DNA of 64,000 bases from Nitrospira sp. (GCA_005116965.1 SWDG01000005.1:47957-111956); one strand, 5' to 3'. Counted from the stretch's first letter, positions 39,963-49,204 are shown. Made by a program: numbers and translations. Notes: generated by a model not told the origin, from the sequence alone.

Positions 39963-40481
39963 TCACAAGTATGACCATTGAGAGAACGTCGCCGCTTGAC
40001 CGATGCGGTGTCCGGCAAGATCGATCACATTCCAAATCACGGCTTGCTCAACACGAAATCGCCTCCCCGTTGAGGAAATTCGCACCCCCCGATATCCATC
40101 GTAATAACCCTTGGCCCTTGCTTGCATCAACATCCGCTCTCGCTCAGTACGGTCATCCGCTTCGGCCGTGAGTCGCGATGGCGTCTGGATGAATTGCTCC
40201 CAGGACAGCTCCCACAGATCTAAGGCGGCTTGATTGCCATAATTTAAGATCGGGTCCGGCTCCACACCGTGCGATACAACGACAATGGATGCTTCGAATA
40301 ACCGGAGGGCCTGTGCCTTTCGATCGCCTGCCCGATCAATGAGGTCTTGTCCAATCCAATAGTGATAGCTCTCCAGTAGTCGGTGACTCCACTCAACAAT
40401 GCACGGTTCGCTCCAGGGTCTGGATTTCATCGGTGCGGTGGTACCACGTCTCGTAGAGCAGGGCAAGCTCTGGACGCGCAC
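39963..40481 (-). CDS. MEKHLA-domain protein (N-terminus uncertain)
   Basis: A 172-residue open frame with a MEKHLA-like (PAS-related) domain: ALRLFEASIVVVSHGVEPDP, then NYGNQAALDLWELSWEQFIQ and SRLTAEADDRTERERMLMQA. Function unknown; related domains occur in sensor proteins. The frame begins at a GTG (40481), and its first ~25 codons look less protein-like than a second frame beginning at the ATG at 40494 (MVLTSARPELALLYETWYHR), so a frameshift near 40395-40400 is possible. It is divergent from leuC and its start overlaps the candidate leuC promoter. Confidence 0.7.
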   Translation of the reverse strand: MRVQSLPCSTRRGTTAPMKSRPWSEPCIVEWSHRLLESYHYWIGQDLIDRAGDRKAQALRLFEASIVVVSHGVEPDPILNYGNQAALDLWELSWEQFIQTPSRLTAEADDRTERERMLMQARAKGYYDGYRGVRISSTGRRFRVEQAVIWNVIDLAGHRIGQAATFSQWSYL

Positions 40482-40512
40482 TTGTCAAGACCATGGGACT
40501 TCTCTGTATAAT
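40482..40512 (+). promoter_or_regulatory. Candidate promoter of leuC
   Basis: TTGTCA (40482-40487) and a perfect TATAAT (40507-40512), 19 bases apart, lie about 33 bases before the leuC start codon. The spacer is two bases longer than ideal. Confidence 0.5.
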
Positions 40513-40544
40513 GACACTTTGAATTCATAAAGACGGGAGTAGCC

Positions 40545-41948
40545 ATGGCAGGCAAAACACTATTCGATAAAATTTGGGATGCGCATGTCGTGCGGGCGGA
40601 AGCAGATGGGACTACGCTCCTCTATATTGATCGACAATTGGTTCATGAAGTGACCTCGCCTCAAGCGTTTGAAGGGTTGAAGCTGGCTGGGCGAACGCCT
40701 CGACGACCGGCCGCAACGCTGGCCGTCCCGGATCACAATGTTCCGACGACCGACCGGAAACTACCGATCGCCGATCAGATCAGCGCGAAGCAGATTCGGA
40801 CCCTTGAGGACAACTGTCGGGACTTCGGCATTACCTACTTCGGCATGGATGATATCCGACAAGGCGTTGTGCACGTCATTGGCCCCGAGCAAGGATTCAC
40901 CCTCCCAGGGACGACGATCGTGTGCGGAGATTCTCACACATCGACCCACGGGGCATTCGGTGCATTGGCATTCGGTATTGGGACCAGTGAAGTCGAACAT
41001 GTGCTGGCAACTCAGTGTCTCGTCCAAAAACGACCAAAGACGATGGAGATCCGGGTTGAGGGAACCCTTTCTGATCGCTGTTCAGCAAAGGACATTATTC
41101 TTGCGATTATCGGAAAAATTGGCACGGCCGGTGGAACCGGTTACGTGATTGAGTATACAGGGTCGGCTATTCGCGCACTGAGCATGGAAGGGCGCATGAC
41201 CCTCTGCAATATGTCAATTGAGGGGGGAGCCCGCGCTGGGTTAGTGGCCCCCGATGAGAAGACGATCGCCTACCTGAAGGAACGGCCGCTCGTTCCCAAA
41301 AAGGATATGTTCGAACAAGCCGTGCAGGCGTGGCAACGGCTCACTACTGATCTAGATGCGAAGTACGATGCGACCGTCTCGTTACAGGCTGAAGACATCG
41401 CGCCCCAGGTCAGTTGGGGAACGAGTCCGGGAATGGTGCTGGGTGTCGATCAAAAGATCCCAGACCCACGAACGATGTCCGATGCAAACACGAAGAGCGC
41501 GACGGAACGTGCCTTGACCTACATGGGACTTTCGCCCAACACACCCATTACGGATATTGCAATCGACCGCGTCTTCATCGGCTCATGCACGAATTCACGA
41601 ATTGAAGACCTCCGGCTGGCAGCCAGCCTTGCCAAGGGCAAAAGAGTTGCCAAGTCTGTGCATGCCATGGTGGTCCCAGGGTCGGGACTCGTCAAACAAC
41701 AGGCTGAGGCGGAAGGTCTTGATCACGTATTTCGTGAAGCAGGATTCGAATGGCGAGAGGCTGGATGCAGCATGTGTCTGGCCATGAATGCCGACGTCCT
41801 GCAGCCAGGGGAACGTTGCGCGTCCACCAGCAATCGAAATTTTGAAGGCCGTCAAGGCGCAGGCGGGAGAACCCATCTGGTGTCGCCTGCGATGGCAGTC
41901 GCCGCGGCCATTGAAGGTCACTTCGTCGATATTCGACATTGGAGCTGA
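40545..41948 (+). CDS. leuC: 3-isopropylmalate dehydratase large subunit
   Basis: A 467-residue aconitase-type subunit. It starts [16 protein letters not shown], contains [21 protein letters not shown] and the iron-sulfur ligands in [11 protein letters not shown] and the CSMCLAMN segment. It isomerises isopropylmalate in leucine synthesis and could also handle the citramalate made by CimA. leuD follows after seven bases. GGGAGTAGCC precedes the ATG. Confidence 0.97.
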   Translation: MAGKTLFDKIWDAHVVRAEADGTTLLYIDRQLVHEVTSPQAFEGLKLAGRTPRRPAATLAVPDHNVPTTDRKLPIADQISAKQIRTLEDNCRDFGITYFGMDDIRQGVVHVIGPEQGFTLPGTTIVCGDSHTSTHGAFGALAFGIGTSEVEHVLATQCLVQKRPKTMEIRVEGTLSDRCSAKDIILAIIGKIGTAGGTGYVIEYTGSAIRALSMEGRMTLCNMSIEGGARAGLVAPDEKTIAYLKERPLVPKKDMFEQAVQAWQRLTTDLDAKYDATVSLQAEDIAPQVSWGTSPGMVLGVDQKIPDPRTMSDANTKSATERALTYMGLSPNTPITDIAIDRVFIGSCTNSRIEDLRLAASLAKGKRVAKSVHAMVVPGSGLVKQQAEAEGLDHVFREAGFEWREAGCSMCLAMNADVLQPGERCASTSNRNFEGRQGAGGRTHLVSPAMAVAAAIEGHFVDIRHWS

Positions 41949-41955
41949 TAACGCT

Positions 41956-42579
41956 ATGGAACCGTTTACTCTTCTCACCGGTCTCGTTGCCCCGTTGGAT
42001 CTCATCAACGTCGACACGGATCAGATCATTCCGAAGCAGTTTTTAAAGACGATCAAACGAACAGGACTCCGCGAAGGCCTCTTTTTTGACTGGAGAAAGA
42101 AAAAAGATGGATCGCCGGATCCGGAATTTTTCTTGAATCAACCTCGCTATCAATCGGCCTTGATCTTATTAACGCGCGATAACTTTGGTTGCGGCTCCTC
42201 TCGTGAGCATGCGCCGTGGGCTCTACTGGATCAGGGGTTCCGCTGCATCATTGCGCCGAGTTTTGCAGACATTTTTTACAACAACTGCTTTCAGAACGGC
42301 ATACTCCCCGTTGTGCTGAAGGCAGATGAAGTGCTGGCTCTCATGAAACACGCCGTCGGTACCGAGGGATACCGGCTTACCGTCGATCTTGGCAGCCAAA
42401 CAGTCACATCGCCCGAGAAGACAACATACCGGTTCGAAATCGACCCCTTCCGCAAGGATTGCCTCTATCGAGGGCTTGATTCGATCGGCCTCACGCTCCA
42501 ACATGAGCCTGAAATCACGGCCTATGAGTCTCGTCGAAAGACTGACGCTCCTTGGTTGTTCAGCGACATTCATTCGTAA
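41956..42579 (+). CDS. leuD: 3-isopropylmalate dehydratase small subunit
   Basis: A 207-residue subunit beginning [20 protein letters not shown] with the [12 protein letters not shown] motif and [15 protein letters not shown], the conserved active-site block. The frame is open back to 41788 inside leuC, but the family start is at 41956, seven bases after the leuC stop. It forms the functional dehydratase with LeuC. Confidence 0.97.
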   Translation: MEPFTLLTGLVAPLDLINVDTDQIIPKQFLKTIKRTGLREGLFFDWRKKKDGSPDPEFFLNQPRYQSALILLTRDNFGCGSSREHAPWALLDQGFRCIIAPSFADIFYNNCFQNGILPVVLKADEVLALMKHAVGTEGYRLTVDLGSQTVTSPEKTTYRFEIDPFRKDCLYRGLDSIGLTLQHEPEITAYESRRKTDAPWLFSDIHS

Positions 42580-42593
42580 CTGAGGAGATACCG

Positions 42594-42935
42594 GTGAAAC
42601 TATTTGTGACGCTGCTCTTCTTTCTAGGCGCTGCCTACCTGACGGTCGTCTTCAACTGGACCTATTCCGATGGAAACCGGGCCGGCTACATTCAAAAATT
42701 TTCAACGAAGGGCTGGCTGTGTAAGAGCCATGAAGGAGAGTTGGCCATGACGACCGTACCGGGAACGGCACCTGTTCTCTGGCCGTTTACGATCTCGGAC
42801 GATAAAGTCGCCGCGCAACTATCAGAGGTCATGGGGAAACGGGTGATCTTGCATTACAAGGAATATCGCTACATTCCCTCCACCTGCTTCGGGGACACCA
42901 CCTACTTCGTGGACAAAGTCGAAGTCCAAGAATAG
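42594..42935 (+). CDS. Small membrane-anchored protein of unknown function
   Basis: A 113-residue protein that starts with GTG after GAGGAGA. An N-terminal hydrophobic helix (VKLFVTLLFFLGAAYLTVVF) anchors it, and the rest is a soluble part with FSTKGWLCKSHEGELAMTTV, APVLWPFTISDDKVA and YKEYRYIPSTCFGDTTYFVD. Two cysteines could pair. It lies 14 bases after leuD, so it is probably in the same transcript, but no link to leucine synthesis is evident. I do not recognise a family. Confidence 0.75.
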   Translation: MKLFVTLLFFLGAAYLTVVFNWTYSDGNRAGYIQKFSTKGWLCKSHEGELAMTTVPGTAPVLWPFTISDDKVAAQLSEVMGKRVILHYKEYRYIPSTCFGDTTYFVDKVEVQE

Positions 42936-42948
42936 TTGTACCAACTCC

Positions 42949-43071
42949 CAGGATGTTCAAAACGTCCTTCCAGCAAGACCGCAGCGAGCGAAGAGGCGTA
43001 CGCTTCGGTACGTTGAGTCTCTGAGCAACGCGAGAACGAAGCTGGAGGGCTTTTTCAACATCATCCTGCTA
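42949..43071. repeat. Palindromic interspersed repeat, copy 2
   Basis: A 123-base element homologous to 1161-1286. It has ends CAGGATGTTCAAAA and TTTTTCAACATCATCCTG in inverted orientation, an inner AACGTCCTTCCAGC / GCTGGAGGG pairing and a central CGTACGCTTCGGTACG. It fills the gap between the small protein and corA, and its end supplies the TAG stop codon of corA. Confidence 0.85.
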
Positions 43072-44124
43072 CAGCCATTTCTTTCGACGAAACCCAATGA
43101 GCATGATGGCGGCGACGAGACCCATGATGCCGATCGCCATCGGGTAGCCCCACGGCCATTTCAACTCCGGCATATACTCGAAATTCATGCCATAGATACC
43201 CGCGATAAAGGTGAGCGGCATGAAAATCGTCGTGATCACCGTCAAGACCCGCATGACGGCGTTCAGTCGATAACTCACGCTCGACAGATAAATATCCAGA
43301 CTGGCCGAGACCATTTCTCGCAAGGTCTCGATGGTGTCAACGATCTGCACGACATGGTCATAGACGTCTCGAAAAAAGACCTTGATGGGTTCATGCAAAA
43401 AGGGACAGTCCGAACGAGACAGGTTATTGATCGCTTCGCGGAGCGGCCACACGGCACGGCGTACGAACAACAACTGCTGTTTCAGCCCATGAATGTCTTT
43501 GAGGATGTCCGGCTTGGGATCGGTGATTACCCGCTCTTGCAGCGATTCGATCCGTTCTCCCAGCATTTCGAGCACTGCGAAATATTGATCGACCACGGCA
43601 TCAATGAGCGCATACAGCAGATAATCCGACCCATTTTGCCGGAGACGCCCTTTGCCGCCTCTCAGACGATCCCGCACTGACTGGAACACATCCGTCCCGT
43701 TTTCCTGAAACGAAAGAACATAATTGCGTCCGAGGACAAAACTGACCTGTTCGACCACAATGTCCCCTCGCTCAGAAGTCGTGAGCATCTTCATGACGAG
43801 AAAATAATAGGTCTCATAGTCATCGAGCTTCGGACGCTGATCCGTGTTGGCGATGTCTTCCAGCAGAAGAGGGTGAAGGCCAAAATATTTCCCGAAGCCT
43901 TCCAACACATCCACTTTATGGACCCCACCGACATTCACCCACGTCACGGTTTCATCAGCAGGCAGTCGAAGCGCATTCACGTCTGTGACCACCTGCTCCT
44001 CGCACCGCGCACCGGCATAATTGAACAGGGTCATGCTCACAGCCTCAGTTCGCTGTTCGCCGATGTGAACAAGTGTGCCTGGTGAGAGCCCCGTCTTCTT
44101 CGACCGTTTCTGGACCAGTTTCAT
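43069..44124 (-). CDS. corA: Magnesium/cobalt transporter CorA
   Basis: A 351-residue channel of the CorA family. The large cytoplasmic domain is followed by two C-terminal membrane helices with the selectivity motif GMN in IYGMNFEYMPELKWP. I chose the ATG at 44124 (MKLVQKRSKKTGLSPG); the frame continues to 44172. The TAG stop is the outer edge of a palindromic repeat, which then ends the transcript region. Confidence 0.94.
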   Translation of the reverse strand: MKLVQKRSKKTGLSPGTLVHIGEQRTEAVSMTLFNYAGARCEEQVVTDVNALRLPADETVTWVNVGGVHKVDVLEGFGKYFGLHPLLLEDIANTDQRPKLDDYETYYFLVMKMLTTSERGDIVVEQVSFVLGRNYVLSFQENGTDVFQSVRDRLRGGKGRLRQNGSDYLLYALIDAVVDQYFAVLEMLGERIESLQERVITDPKPDILKDIHGLKQQLLFVRRAVWPLREAINNLSRSDCPFLHEPIKVFFRDVYDHVVQIVDTIETLREMVSASLDIYLSSVSYRLNAVMRVLTVITTIFMPLTFIAGIYGMNFEYMPELKWPWGYPMAIGIMGLVAAIMLIGFRRKKWL

Positions 44125-44216
44125 CGTAACCTGCTTGTACGCAGATTCAACGGCCAGGTCAAGTCGGCACATGCGTAGTTCTTTTCATCTGTCGCCAGGC
44201 CTGCTACTCTCCTGTC

Positions 44217-45023
44217 ATGACATGGGACAAGGAAATGGATGTTCTCAGCATGGCGATTCGGAAGGCTGGAGCAGAAGCCTTACGGTTCGCCGTCGATGGC
44301 TTTGAGACGATTCAGAAGCCGGACCAATCCCCAGTGACCTCGGCGGACCTGGCCGTGAATGAGGTCCTTCTCTCCCACCTGATGTCAGCGTTTCCTGAGG
44401 ATGGATGGCTCTCTGAAGAATCACCTGATCATCTAGACCGACTTCAGAAGCGACGGGTCTGGGTGGTTGATCCGATAGACGGGACGAAAGCGTTCATCAG
44501 CGGTGAACCGGAGTATTGCATTTCCGTCGGCCTCATTGAGCAGGGCCGACCGATCGTGGCAGGCATCTTCAACCCTTCCACAGACGAATTATTCACCGCA
44601 ACTCGAGGTGGAGGGCTGCGCCTCAATAATGAACCGGTTCCTCCACCAGCTTCATGGAGCAGTCGGCAATCGGTCCTCGCCCTGAATCAATGGGAACAAC
44701 AGATCGGTCGCTTCACCTCCCTGGAGCCATCGATCAATAAGCGGGCTATCCGCTCAATCGCCTGGGTACTCGCACTCGCCTCAACCGGCCGTATCGAGGG
44801 AGTCGTCACATGGGAACCAGAAAATGAATGGGATGTGGCCGCGGGGACGCTCCTCATCACGGAGGCAGGGGGAACCATCTCCGATGGCCTCGGACAGGAA
44901 CTACTCTTTAACCAACGCGAGCCTCGCTATCGCGGCATCATCGCCACGGGCCCACACTGTCCCGAGGCGCTCGCGCGACAACTCAGGTGCCTGACTTGTG
45001 GGACCGACAACGACATTGCGTAA
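44217..45023 (+). CDS. cysQ: 3'(2'),5'-bisphosphate nucleotidase (inositol monophosphatase family)
   Basis: A 268-residue Mg-dependent phosphatase. The metal site is WVVDPIDGTKAFISG, preceded by LSEESPDH, and EWDVAAGTLLITEAGG is the C-terminal motif. The GTKAF form and length fit CysQ, which removes the sulfate-assimilation by-product PAP. A start at 44235 with AAGGAA upstream is an alternative, removing six residues. It stands alone between corA and a lipoprotein. Confidence 0.87.
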   Translation: MTWDKEMDVLSMAIRKAGAEALRFAVDGFETIQKPDQSPVTSADLAVNEVLLSHLMSAFPEDGWLSEESPDHLDRLQKRRVWVVDPIDGTKAFISGEPEYCISVGLIEQGRPIVAGIFNPSTDELFTATRGGGLRLNNEPVPPPASWSSRQSVLALNQWEQQIGRFTSLEPSINKRAIRSIAWVLALASTGRIEGVVTWEPENEWDVAAGTLLITEAGGTISDGLGQELLFNQREPRYRGIIATGPHCPEALARQLRCLTCGTDNDIA

Positions 45024-45040
45024 TAGCGAGTGATGGAAGA

Positions 45041-45502
45041 TCAGGGTGCGGGAGGAGTGTCGCCAAGTCGTGTCATGGAGGTTTTCCTGGTCAGGTGGAA
45101 CGTGCCACCCTTCTCAGATGGTGACCTGTTCGCACCGATTCGCTCATACCACCAGGTCCCGTCGCCTTCCACAGCGTCGGCAGAGAGGTTCACAACGAAA
45201 CCGCCTTCCCGATCGTTTTCTTTCTGAGACCACTTACCGATCCATGTCCGGCCGTTGAGCTGAAGAGTTTCGAATCGCCCATCCTTGAATGCGTACGTAC
45301 CGTTGCCCTGATCATCGAGTCGAAGAACGACCGCCCCGCCGTCTTCGTATTCCCATTCCCCTTCCAGGACGGAACGATCACCAGCCGAATGGTCAGCGGA
45401 GACAGAGAGAGGAACAGTCGCCCGATGACCACATCCCATCAACAGCAGCGCAGCAACAGCAGCGACTATGGGAGCGAGGCGCAGACTCATGGTCGAGTTC
45501 AT
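45041..45502 (-). CDS. Lipoprotein of unknown function
   Basis: A 153-residue protein with a signal peptide ending in the lipobox LLMGC, so the mature protein is lipid-anchored. The mature part (VLEGEWEYEDGGAVVLRLDD, then ETLQLNGRTWIGKWSQKE) is β-rich and ends in a Pro-rich tail. There is no known domain. The frame extends upstream to 45553 without support; the chosen start gives a normal signal peptide. It is 51 bases downstream of the class I aminotransferase stop. Confidence 0.75.
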   Translation of the reverse strand: MNSTMSLRLAPIVAAVAALLLMGCGHRATVPLSVSADHSAGDRSVLEGEWEYEDGGAVVLRLDDQGNGTYAFKDGRFETLQLNGRTWIGKWSQKENDREGGFVVNLSADAVEGDGTWWYERIGANRSPSEKGGTFHLTRKTSMTRLGDTPPAP

Positions 45503-45553
45503 AGCATGGGCTTGGGCTTCAGGCAAGAAACGGCCGCTTCCTCGCGCGAGCAC

Positions 45554-46711
45554 CTACAAGCCAGCTTGGGTCAACCGCCGACAGGCTTCATCGAGATCTA
45601 GGTCGGTCTTGGCATAACTGAAACGGACGAAGTTGGCCCCTGCCACACCGGGGATAAAGGCCTCTCCCGGTACACCAGCCACACCGGTTTGTTCTAATAG
45701 ATACATGGCGCGAGCTTTCCCGCTGTCGCCTGGAAGCCGGGACACATCCGCCAACACGTAATAGGCCCCCTCTGGAATCGAGGGAGTGAGGCCCGCCTTC
45801 GCCAGAGCGCTGCAAAATCTGTCGCGCTTGTGCTGGTAGTCTCGAGCCAGGCTCCCATAGAAATCATCTGGCAAGTCTCGAATACCACGAGCCACGCCTA
45901 TTTGAAGCGGCGCCGGAGCGCACACATAAAGGAGATCGTTCATCGCGCCAATCGCTCGTGTCCACGTCTGCGCAGCCACACTGTACCCGATCCGCCACCC
46001 CGTCACGCTGAACGTCTTGGAGTATCCTCCGATGGTCACCGTCCGTTCGGCCATATTCGGCAAGGAGGCCATACTCACATGCCGTCGCCCGTCATAGAGA
46101 AAGTATTCGTAGATTTCATCCGTCAAGACAAACAGATCGTGCCGGCACGCAAACTCTGCCACCGCCTCAAGTTCCGCTCGGCTGAAGACCTTCCCCGAGG
46201 GGTTGCCTGGCGAATTGACGATGATGGCCTTTGTTCTCGCGGTCACGAGCTGCTCAAGCTCGGTCAACGAATAGATCCAGGCTGGTGGCTGCATGTGGAC
46301 CACCACAGGGACTGCTTCAACCGCCATGAGCGCGCTGATATGGTATTGATAGTACGGCTCAAAGAGAATGACTTCATCACCGGGATTCAATAGCGCAGCA
46401 CAGGCACAGTGAAAGGCGCCGGTTGCCCCAGCGCTGACGGTGACTTCGGTCTCAGGATCGGCGCGAATCCCATTATAGTGGGCCAGTTTGTCGGCGATGG
46501 CCTGGCGCAATTCAGGCAACCCATCGAAGCGGGTGTAGACGTTATACCCATCTCTGATTGCCCGTTCAGCACCTTCAAGGACGATCGGTGGCACCGGCGT
46601 ATCACAGACCCCCTGTGCCATATTGAGGCCCTTCGCATTCGCGCAGGCCTGGGTCATCGCCCGAATTTCCGATTGCGCGAGATCTCCCATCCGTCGACTG
46701 ACTGTTCGCAT
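45554..46711 (-). CDS. Class I/II PLP aminotransferase
   Basis: A 385-residue aminotransferase of the aspartate/alanine group: NVYTRFDGLPELRQAIADKL, the phosphate-binding SAGATGAFHCACAALLNPGD, NSPGNPSGKVFS and the PLP-lysine segment TIGGYSKTFSVTGWRIG. Substrate specificity cannot be read from these. AAGGAG lies eight bases before the ATG at 46711, so that start is preferred over one 22 codons upstream. Kynurenine aminotransferase-like or aspartate aminotransferase-like activity is possible. Confidence 0.88.
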   Translation of the reverse strand: MRTVSRRMGDLAQSEIRAMTQACANAKGLNMAQGVCDTPVPPIVLEGAERAIRDGYNVYTRFDGLPELRQAIADKLAHYNGIRADPETEVTVSAGATGAFHCACAALLNPGDEVILFEPYYQYHISALMAVEAVPVVVHMQPPAWIYSLTELEQLVTARTKAIIVNSPGNPSGKVFSRAELEAVAEFACRHDLFVLTDEIYEYFLYDGRRHVSMASLPNMAERTVTIGGYSKTFSVTGWRIGYSVAAQTWTRAIGAMNDLLYVCAPAPLQIGVARGIRDLPDDFYGSLARDYQHKRDRFCSALAKAGLTPSIPEGAYYVLADVSRLPGDSGKARAMYLLEQTGVAGVPGEAFIPGVAGANFVRFSYAKTDLDLDEACRRLTQAGL

Positions 46712-46919
46712 GGCCCTTCTCCTTCTTAAGGCTCTACGATCGGTGTCCTTTGTGGCAGAGCATGATGCCGGCGTCAAGATGGAGTCAGGATTGTGAGCGT
46801 GGCCGAAGCAGTCATAGGTGCCACTCTAGGTACAATAGAGATTCTACTTGCTCAAGCCGTCTCTATGCGTACACTAAAGACTGCTGGCCTCTGATCTTCA
46901 GTTAGAAAGGACCACTGCT

Positions 46920-47276
46920 GTGGCATCAAAGACATCTCGGGAACTCAGTCAGACAGATGCGAACCAACAGGACCGACGTGGCAGAAGACTTGCCCTCTCC
47001 TGCCGCCTGTTTTTCTTTGGCGATGATGACTTCGAAGGTGAAGCGAAGATTCTGGACATATCAACAAACGGGTGCAGCGCCGAATCATCGATCGACGTGA
47101 CAGTTGGGATGCTGCTGAAACTGTCCTTGTTTCTTCCTGATTTTAAGTGGCCCCTCCGCGTCGATCAGGCCATCGTGCGCTGGATCGACGGCAACCAGTT
47201 CGGCCTAGAATTCACCAGCATTCGCCTGGCTCAGCGAGAACGATTAAGAGGCCTGATCATGAAAGCCCGGCTGTAG
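46920..47276 (+). CDS. PilZ-domain protein
   Basis: A 118-residue protein with a PilZ domain that probably binds cyclic di-GMP. The RxxxR motif is in QDRRGRRLALSCR and the D-x-S-x-x-G motif is DISTNGCS, followed by β-strands ending VRWIDGNQFGLEFTSI. The start is GTG with AAAGGA upstream. It is a stand-alone effector; no partner is nearby. Confidence 0.87.
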   Translation: MASKTSRELSQTDANQQDRRGRRLALSCRLFFFGDDDFEGEAKILDISTNGCSAESSIDVTVGMLLKLSLFLPDFKWPLRVDQAIVRWIDGNQFGLEFTSIRLAQRERLRGLIMKARL

Positions 47277-47292
47277 CAGCAGTTCCTCTTAC

Positions 47293-47490
47293 TTATCCCC
47301 CACACTGTGCAAACATGTCCTCATCGTAACGTACGGTGACCGCCGTCAAGCTACCATTGAGGTCATGGGTCACGGTATTGCCCAGCAGCTCTTTTCTCGT
47401 TGTCGTCAGATTCATATTGTTCGGCGTATACACCGTCTGCTGCCTCGTGGCATCAGTCACGGTGAGGAGATTGCTGTTGGGATCGTAGGT
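47293..47490 (-). pseudogene. Rhs/YD-repeat remnant
   Basis: About 65 codons on the minus strand read FTYDPNSNLLTVTDATRQQT, then VYTPNNMNLTTTRKELLGNT and HDLNGSLTAV, matching YD-repeat units of Rhs proteins. No Rhs start, core or toxin tip is present, and the open frame around it begins in unrelated sequence, so this is a decayed fragment. Confidence 0.65.
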
Positions 47491-47512
47491 GAAGGCGGTG
47501 GTGAAGAGTATC

Positions 47513-47800
47513 CTATGGCTGGACACCAAGGAAAATCCTTCGAAGCCCCGCAATAAATCCTGCGAAGCCTGCAACAAAACAGAGGCCTCCGAACACATAC
47601 CAATAGAATCGTAAGCCTTTGGAGCCAATGAGTTTCCTGAGGGTAAGATTAGTGCCTACGAATAACATGTCGGCAGAAGGGTCAACGAACCACTTCACCC
47701 CTCTCCACGTTGCATAGATAATTGCAGCTCCAATCAAAACAAGTGACCCACAGATAAGAAAAATCAGGTATGGGTCTTCAAGACTAGCCGCATTATTCAT
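47513..47800 (-). CDS. Small two-helix membrane protein
   Basis: A 95-residue protein with two hydrophobic helices (DPYLIFLICGSLVLIGAAII; FYWYVFGGLCFVAGFAGFIA) joined by a ~35-residue loop. It lies upstream of, and on the same strand as, the Rhs remnant. A role as an immunity or orphan protein linked to Rhs is only a guess; the family is not recognised. Confidence 0.55.
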   Translation of the reverse strand: MNNAASLEDPYLIFLICGSLVLIGAAIIYATWRGVKWFVDPSADMLFVGTNLTLRKLIGSKGLRFYWYVFGGLCFVAGFAGFIAGLRRIFLGVQP

Positions 47801-48001
47801 ATTCGTGAGATCGAACTTCGCACGAAATCGCCCCTGAAATTGTCAGCTTCATCTCTGATGTGCACTAATTGCTCCACCAGTGCGAAGTAGATCGAATCCA
47901 ATGTTGAGATTAAGTCCTTGTGTGAGATAGGACTGATTGCTCCCATCAAAATCAGGGTTTGGAATAAAGTCAGTGCCGATTGAGATAATGAAAAACGGAA
48001 T

Positions 48002-48420
48002 AGGCTACTTTATTGTTGTCAAGGTCACCCGTACAGGTATCGTGAACTGCCACGAGGTTCTGACATCGATAACTGACCGAATCGGCCCCACCCCAACGCT
48101 CTGTCCCCTCCCCCTGAGTCCCACCTGCACCCACTGTTCCCATCACTGCACGTCGATCCCGATGCGGCGTGCCGCCGTACCTCGCTCATCAAGCTGAGAC
48201 ACCTTCGCCATGCATCGCTCGACCGTCTGCCGCGCCACCGCCAGTCCAGCCGCTGAAAACCGATACCCCAAAAAATCAAACCCGCGCGAATGGCCGCCAG
48301 AAATTTCCACTGCGGGGGGCCAGCACGACCCAGTCGTCCATATACCGCACATCCCAACAGTCCATCTGGGCCATCCGATTATTCAACGAACCGAGATACA
48401 CAACTCCATGAGCCACGACC
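48002..48420 (-). pseudogene. Decayed reverse transcriptase, copy 1
   Basis: A minus-strand relic of a group II-intron/retron-like reverse transcriptase. One frame has the catalytic block VRYMDDWVVLAPRSGNF (YMDD at 48333-48344) preceded by VYLGSLNNRMAQMDCWDV. A second frame has RGFDFLGYRFSAAGLAVARQ followed by VSQLDERGTAARRIG. About 30 codons and the reading frame between them are lost and a stop interrupts the end, so it cannot be active. Confidence 0.7.
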
Positions 48421-48434
48421 CACCGACTGCGGTA

Positions 48435-48662
48435 TTAGCACAAGGCGTTGAACTGTTCGACGGACAATCGAGCTTGTTTGAGCAGATGAGACAACGTGGA
48501 TCGTTTGATTGGACGATGAGCAGGAACCGTGATTTTCAACACTTCTGTCGGGAGATGTTTTTGGAGGCGGATGTGACTGCCTTTCTGGCGGACGATCACC
48601 CACCCATCGCGTTGCAACGCCCGAAGCACCTCCAGGTACGAGAGGCTCGGGACTTTGCTCAT
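48435..48662 (-). CDS. hicA: HicA-type toxin (module 1)
   Basis: A 75-residue double-stranded-RNA-binding-like mRNA interferase. The N-terminal segment and the catalytic-His motif GSHIRLQKH, followed by KITVPAHRPIKRSTLSHLLKQ, are typical of HicA. It overlaps the end of hicB by four bases, so this is an intact hicBA pair with the antitoxin first. Decayed reverse-transcriptase fragments lie on both sides. Confidence 0.87.
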   Translation of the reverse strand: MSKVPSLSYLEVLRALQRDGWVIVRQKGSHIRLQKHLPTEVLKITVPAHRPIKRSTLSHLLKQARLSVEQFNALC

Positions 48663-48862
48663 ACGGCGAGCTCGATCTGCTCAGCCTCAGGGCTCAAGGC
48701 CAGGTCGTCTTCGACGGGTTCCAAATATAATTCAATCGCCTCGCGAATGTTCCGTATGGCATCTTCCTTGCTGTCCCCCTCACTCAGGCACCCTGGAAGA
48801 GTAGGCACGTACACCGTGTAACCACCGTCGTTGCTTGGCTCTAGCACTATTGTAAGTTTCAT
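48659..48862 (-). CDS. hicB: HicB-type antitoxin (module 1)
   Basis: A 67-residue antitoxin with the HicB N-terminal fold: MKLTIVLEPSNDGGYTVYVP, then TLPGCLSEGDSKEDAIRNIR. The usual C-terminal DNA-binding domain is absent, as in the short HicB class. GAGGAAGCC precedes the ATG. It is translated ahead of and overlapping hicA. Confidence 0.87.
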   Translation of the reverse strand: MKLTIVLEPSNDGGYTVYVPTLPGCLSEGDSKEDAIRNIREAIELYLEPVEDDLALSPEAEQIELAV

Positions 48863-48965
48863 GGCTTCCTCATGTCATTATAGGATGGAGCATAACAAAC
48901 TGAAGAAAGGGAATAAAGGGATTGGCCTTATCAGCCGAAGGTTTTTGCGCGGGAGGGAAATAGGA

Positions 48966-49170
48966 CGGCTACTGTACTGCCGTCAAGATGACGCGCACGG
49001 CACGCAGTGCTGATATCGGTACCCTACATTATCGGCCCGACTCTAACTCTCTGTCCCCTCCCCGCGAGTCCTGCCCGTACCCACCGCTGCAGCCGCTTTA
49101 CCTCGCCCCCGAAGCGGCTCATCGCCATACCTCGCTCATCAAGCTGGAAGATCCGTAGTGCGCAGCACTC
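48966..49170 (-). pseudogene. Decayed reverse-transcriptase 3' end, copy 2
   Basis: The minus-strand frame reads FQLDERGMAMSRFGGEVKRL then QRWVRAGLAGRGQRVRVGPI before a stop. It matches VSQLDERGTAARRIG and WVQVGLRGRGQSVGVGPIRS in copy 1, and the flanking bases also align, for example GGCTACT..TTG..GTCAAG. It is a direct, degenerate duplication of the same 3' end, with hicBA module 1 between the two copies. Confidence 0.65.
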
Positions 49171-49204
49171 GACAGGTCATAGGGGCTGGCACATGGTCAT
49201 CACC

